Shown here piece by piece: positions 14,453 through 17,488 of a DNA stretch of 17,488 bases (the first letter of the stretch is position 1; each line of letters starts with the position of its first letter). The position numbers and the translations under genes are program-made. This DNA comes from DSPP01 sp964607165. GTDB taxonomy: Bacteria > Zixibacteria > MSB-5A5 > DSPP01. The notes below the pieces were generated by a model. The model was not told the origin of the DNA. It did not search any database and worked only from the letters and a program-made list of their open reading frames with translations. Where the stretch lies: contig CAZSIT010000040.1 in the NCBI GenBank assembly GCA_964607165.1, forward strand, positions 1 through 17,488, in the 5' to 3' direction.

Positions 14453-14475
14453 GCCCCTTTTTTTCATTTCCCATT

Positions 14476-14557
14476 GTAGGGGCAGGCTCCTGCCTGCGGT
14501 GAGCGGCTTGTTCCGCTTGCGTTGAGCGCAGCGTAAACGAGCGTAGTCGAGGAAAGT
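14476..14557. repeat. GTAGGGGC-type dispersed repeat, copy upstream of serA
   Basis: GTAGGGGCAGGC (14476-14487), the hairpin GCAGGC-TCCT-GCCTGC, GCGGTGAGCG, and GAGCGTAGTCGAGG (14539-14552). The 12-mer, GCGGTGAGC and GAGCGTAGTCGA recur in reverse complement at 17153-17188, past serC. GAGCGTAGTCGAGG also occurs at 2349-2362. Together with 14616-14701 it fills most of the 376-bp gap 14377-14752, in which I see no gene. Confidence 0.7.
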
Positions 14558-14615
14558 CGAACCGTGCCCGCCCTGAACATAGTCGAGCTGCGTCCCTCTC
14601 AAATTGCACCCCGCC

Positions 14616-14701
14616 GGTAGCCGGCACTTTAGTGCCGGAAAACCCTCGACTAAAGTCGAGGCTACCAAAAGGAGGCTGCCATCAAGGAGGCTACCAAAAG
14701 G
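14616..14701. repeat. Cloverleaf-like repeat plus 15-bp direct repeat
   Basis: The outer stem GGTAG (14616-14620) pairs with CTACC (14662-14666). The two inner 8-bp hairpins are CCGGCACT-TT-AGTGCCGG (14621-14638) and CCTCGACT-AA-AGTCGAGG (14644-14661). The tail GAGGCTACCAAAAGG (14658-14672) is repeated exactly at 14687-14701, suggesting a partial second copy. The architecture equals that of 11471-11525 although the arm sequences differ. Confidence 0.75.
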
Positions 14702-14715
14702 GGATTATCTTAGTG

Positions 14716-14743
14716 TTGACTATTTTCTCTTTCCTTTTAAGTT
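14716..14743 (+). promoter_or_regulatory. Candidate promoter for serA-serC, possibly giving a leaderless mRNA
   Basis: TTGACT (14716-14721), a 16-bp spacer, then TAAGTT (14738-14743). The -35 is good and the -10 is weak. The expected start near 14750 is only a few bases before the ATG at 14753. No Shine-Dalgarno-like sequence is seen in front of serA, which agrees with leaderless translation but does not prove it. Confidence 0.35.
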
Positions 14744-14752
14744 TGCCAATCC

Positions 14753-15976
14753 ATGACTGAAAAAAAGGCCTTGGAGAGGGTTTGTGTCCTGCTTTTGGAA
14801 AAAACCCATCCCCACGCCAAAGAACAGTTCCAGCAGCAAAGCTACGCCGTTTCCGAAGAGCCAAAATCCATCTCCGAAGCCGAGCTGGCCAAAGCAGTCG
14901 TTCCGCTGCACCTTTTGGGTATCCGCTCCAAAACGCGCCTGACCGGAAAAGTGCTGAAAAAAGCCCCCAACTTATTGGCCGTCGGCTGCTTTTGCATCGG
15001 CACCGACCAGGTGGACCTGGCCGAGTGCACCCGAAGGGGAATCGCCGTCTTTAACGCGCCCTATTCCAACACCAGAAGCGTCACCGAACTGGTGATAGGC
15101 GAAATCATTATGCTTTTGCGCCGGACTTTTGAGAAGAGTAACGCCGCCCACCAGGGAACCTGGAGCAAAAGCGACCAGGCCAGTTTTGAAGTGCGCGGGA
15201 AAACATTGGGCATCGTTGGCTACGGGCACATCGGCTCACAGGTTTCGGTGATTGCCGAGGCCTTGGGGATGAACGTCATTTTTTACGACATTGCCGACAA
15301 GCTGGCCTTGGGAAACGCCCGACCCGTTCACTCATTAGCCGAGCTTTTGAGACGGGCCGACATTGTGACGCTCCACGTTCCGGATACAAAGGCCACCCGC
15401 AATATGCTTGGCGCCAAAGAACTGTCACAGATGAAAAAAGGGAGCTATTTGATTAACACCAGCCGCGGCACGGTGGTCGTTCTTGAAGACCTTTGCCAAG
15501 CGCTAAATGACGGCCATATGCAAGGCGCCGCCCTGGACGTCTATCCCAACGAACCGGCCAGTTCCAGCGAGCGCTTCAAATGTCTTTTGCAGGGTTTGCC
15601 CAATGTAATTTTAACCCCGCACATCGCCGGCAGCACAGTGGAGGCGCAGGCCGACATCGCCCAGAAGACGTCGGCACGTCTGATTCGCTTTTTGGAATTT
15701 GGCACCACCACCGGCAGCGTCAATTTCCCGGAAGTCGAACTGCCGGTTTTAAACAAAAACCATCGCATCATTCACATTCACAAAAACGTCCCCGGCGTAA
15801 TCCGGCAGGTCAGCGAAATTCTGGCGCGCCACAAATACAACATCGAAGGGGAATATTTGCGCACCACCCACGAACTGGGGTATCTGGTGACCGACGTCAA
15901 CCGCAAAGTCTCGCCGGAAACGTTTTCCGAACTGCAAAAAGTCCGCGCCACCCTCAAAGTCCGTGTTTTATTCTAA
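14753..15976 (+). CDS. serA: D-3-phosphoglycerate dehydrogenase, ACT-domain type
   Basis: 407 residues, close to the 410 of the E. coli-type enzyme. It oxidises 3-phosphoglycerate to 3-phosphohydroxypyruvate with NAD, the committed step of serine synthesis. The substrate-binding halves flank a Rossmann domain with GYGHIGS (156-162) and YDI after beta-2 (178-180). Catalytic Arg238 (NTSRG), Glu267 (PNEP) and His290 (TPHIAGST) are all present. The C-terminal ACT domain (about 338-407, NVPGVIRQVSEILARHKYNI) is the usual site for feedback inhibition by serine. There is no clear ribosome-binding site before the ATG. serC follows with zero spacing, and serB is not in the window. Confidence 0.95.
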   Translation: MTEKKALERVCVLLLEKTHPHAKEQFQQQSYAVSEEPKSISEAELAKAVVPLHLLGIRSKTRLTGKVLKKAPNLLAVGCFCIGTDQVDLAECTRRGIAVFNAPYSNTRSVTELVIGEIIMLLRRTFEKSNAAHQGTWSKSDQASFEVRGKTLGIVGYGHIGSQVSVIAEALGMNVIFYDIADKLALGNARPVHSLAELLRRADIVTLHVPDTKATRNMLGAKELSQMKKGSYLINTSRGTVVVLEDLCQALNDGHMQGAALDVYPNEPASSSERFKCLLQGLPNVILTPHIAGSTVEAQADIAQKTSARLIRFLEFGTTTGSVNFPEVELPVLNKNHRIIHIHKNVPGVIRQVSEILARHKYNIEGEYLRTTHELGYLVTDVNRKVSPETFSELQKVRATLKVRVLF

Positions 15977-17083
15977 GTGAGCGCCGCCGACAAATTCATC
16001 TCCTTTAATCCCGGCCCTTCCCAGCTATACCCGCAAATCGAAGAGGATATCCAGCAAGCTTTAGACGAGCATATCCTATCTTTATCCCACCGCTCCGAAA
16101 AATTTGGAGAAATAGTCAAGAAGGCCAAAGACAACCTGCGCGCCTATTTTTCCATCCCGGAGGGCTATCATATTTACTTTGTTTCTTCCGCAACCGAAGC
16201 CATGGAGATAGCGTTGCGCAATTGCTGCGGGAATCGCAGTTTTCACTTTATCAACGGCGCCTTTGCCCAAAAATTTTTTGTCTCCGCCCAGCTCGTAAAG
16301 AAAAACCCGCTGCATTTGACGGCCGAAGAGGGCGGTGGTTTCGCATCCGACCAGACCTACATTCCCGCCGAGTGCACGCTCGTTTGTTTAACCCAGAACG
16401 AAACCTCCACCGGCATCCGCCTGCCGTATGATTTCATCCAAAAAATTCAGCACACTTATCCCGAAAAACTTGTCGTTGTTGATATTGTTTCTTCGGCGGC
16501 GACCGAGCGGGTCCCCTTCGATGCCGCCGACTTCTGGTTTTTCTCCGTTCAAAAAGCCTGCGGTCTTCCGGCCGGTCTGGGAGTTTTGATTGTTTCCAAA
16601 AGGGCTCTGGCCAAAGCGCGCGTGCTGGCGGCGCAGGGAAAAGACATCGGCTCGCATCATTCCCTTTTGTTGCTGGAGGAATTTGGCCGGAAAAACCAGA
16701 CTCCGGCCACGCCAAATATGCTCGCTATCTATCTGTTGGGCAAAAGGTTTAGGCGGTTGGCTAAAGTGGGGATTGAAACCGTGGAAAAGGAAACCTATGA
16801 AAAAACCAAAATGCTTTTCGGCTGGCTCGGCAATCACCCGGTTTTAAAATTTTTTGTCAAAAACCTTGCCGACCGCTCCTTCACCGTCATCCCCATCCTC
16901 CTGCCGGAAAATCATAATCCAAAACAGGTGCAGGAAGCATTAAAACCGCATAATATCGCCATCGGCGCGGGCTATGGCGCTTACAACGAAACCCAAATCC
17001 GCATCGCCAATTTCCCCCAGCATTCAAAAGAAAACGTCGAGCGGCTAATCCAAGCGATAGACGCAGTTCTGCAGAACCGATAA
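15977..17083 (+). CDS. serC: Phosphoserine aminotransferase-like class V aminotransferase
   Basis: 368 residues. It should convert 3-phosphohydroxypyruvate and glutamate to O-phosphoserine and 2-oxoglutarate, the step after SerA. N-terminal FNPGPSQLYP and SHRSEKF are typical of the SerC-like class V group. NETSTG (141-146), Asp169 (VVVDIVSS) and the PLP lysine Lys193 in FSVQKACGLPAG complete the cofactor site. The GTG start (15977-15979) follows the serA TAA directly, with no base between and no own ribosome-binding site, so it probably depends on translation of serA. The motifs differ somewhat from E. coli SerC and resemble the form seen in Bacteroidetes-like bacteria. A related aminotransferase is possible, but the serA fusion-like spacing supports SerC. 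Confidence 0.88.
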   Translation: MSAADKFISFNPGPSQLYPQIEEDIQQALDEHILSLSHRSEKFGEIVKKAKDNLRAYFSIPEGYHIYFVSSATEAMEIALRNCCGNRSFHFINGAFAQKFFVSAQLVKKNPLHLTAEEGGGFASDQTYIPAECTLVCLTQNETSTGIRLPYDFIQKIQHTYPEKLVVVDIVSSAATERVPFDAADFWFFSVQKACGLPAGLGVLIVSKRALAKARVLAAQGKDIGSHHSLLLLEEFGRKNQTPATPNMLAIYLLGKRFRRLAKVGIETVEKETYEKTKMLFGWLGNHPVLKFFVKNLADRSFTVIPILLPENHNPKQVQEALKPHNIAIGAGYGAYNETQIRIANFPQHSKENVERLIQAIDAVLQNR

Positions 17084-17098
17084 ATCGCGAAATCCATC

Positions 17099-17122
17099 AT
17101 GGGCGATTCACGAATCGCCCAT
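17099..17122. repeat. GGGCGATT hairpin after serC
   Basis: ATGGGCGATT (17099-17108) pairs perfectly with AATCGCCCAT (17113-17122) around CACG, 16 bp past the serC stop. No T-run follows, so it is not a standard terminator. Read on the minus strand it starts GTATGGGCGA, a likely variant of the GTAGGGGCGA repeat starts elsewhere. Confidence 0.55.
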
Positions 17123-17152
17123 ACAAGAAGGAAAGGAAGGGCAGACACGGAT

Positions 17153-17188
17153 TCGACTACGCTCACCGCGGGCAAGGCCTGCCCCTAC
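17153..17188. repeat. Inverted copy of the GTAGGGGC-type repeat, downstream of serC
   Basis: On the plus strand: TCGACTACGCTC (17153-17164), GCTCACCGC (17161-17169) and GCCTGCCCCTAC (17177-17188). These are the reverse complements of parts of 14476-14550. The pair therefore brackets serA-serC in inverted orientation. Confidence 0.65.
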
Positions 17189-17199
17189 CCTTGCCTTCT

Positions 17200-17488
17200 T
17201 TTGTTTCTTTTTCGAGGTCGTGTGTGTGCGGGATTGAATCATCGTTTAATTTAGGAGCAAGGTCTGGGCCCATACGGGTCGTATGACCTGCTCTTTGTTC
17301 TTTCAGCTTGCCCATTTCTCTGGTCTGCCATTGACGCGCAGGCAAGCGGCGCGTTCGCGCGGCGTTTTTAAGCCCTTGCTTATCCCCTCCCCTACAATGA
17401 AGAGGAAAAGCTGGGTAGGTTTGGTCCTATACGTGTACTGACCCACCTAAATCTGAACAGGTGTGTGGCTTATTTTTGACATCCAATC
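17200..17488. other. Non-coding tail with possible insertion-sequence end
   Basis: No convincing gene is seen on either strand. A small palindrome CATACG-GGT-CGTATG lies near 17271-17285, and a GC-rich GCGCG/CGCGC palindrome followed by TTTTT near 17350-17369 could be a weak terminator. The last stretch (about 17436-17461: ACTGACCCACCTAAATCTGA and following CAGG) resembles the CACCxAAAxCTGAAC-type termini I associate with some insertion sequences. The window ends before any transposase. Confidence 0.3.

Noticed and set aside
17163..17345. 60-residue minus-strand frame
   Set aside because: It starts in non-coding DNA, runs into the repeat at 17177-17188, and has no ribosome-binding site or motif.

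Overview
The window looks like chromosome from an uncultured Gram-negative bacterium. The evidence is an outer-membrane barrel of the Omp85 type, a lipoprotein, several Sec-type signal peptides, and surface proteins built from FG-GAP, HYR and dockerin-like modules. That mix resembles Zixibacteria-like or other FCB-group candidate phyla. This placement comes from protein style only and no phylogeny was run. No tRNA, rRNA, CRISPR array or intact transposase was seen.

Layout. (1) 1-2311, plus strand: the 3' part of a large secreted repeat protein. It has eleven near-identical 144/147-bp FG-GAP/VCBS units, two HYR domains and a C-terminal dockerin-like pair of calcium loops, and it is interrupted by a frameshift at an 11-G run. 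(2) 2546-5737, minus strand: a protein-quality-control block of hsp20, a possible 97-aa protein, dnaK and rpoZ. (3) 6001-9249, minus strand: a two-gene unit of secreted oligopeptidase B (ptrB) followed 3 nt later by a BamB-like beta-propeller lipoprotein. (4) 9553-11415, plus strand: a secreted adhesin-like protein with YadA-head-type repeats, with a strong sigma70-type promoter in front and an intrinsic terminator behind. (5) 11596-14376, minus strand: a 926-aa fusion of a zinc metallopeptidase, a TolB-like propeller and an Omp85-type barrel. (6) 14753-17083, plus strand: serA-serC, abutting with no intergenic base, giving two of the three steps of the phosphorylated serine pathway. (7) 17084-17488: non-coding, with repeats and a possible insertion-sequence end at the edge.

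Almost every intergenic gap holds short palindromic or cloverleaf-like repeats. They share GTAG...CTAC ends and GTAGGGGC-type starts, while their stem arms differ but remain self-complementary. Two sequence-related copies lie in inverted orientation on either side of serA-serC. These elements, the poly-G frameshift in the repeat protein and the three-domain outer-membrane protein are the most unusual things here. I did not find a clearly new multi-gene defence or metabolic system.
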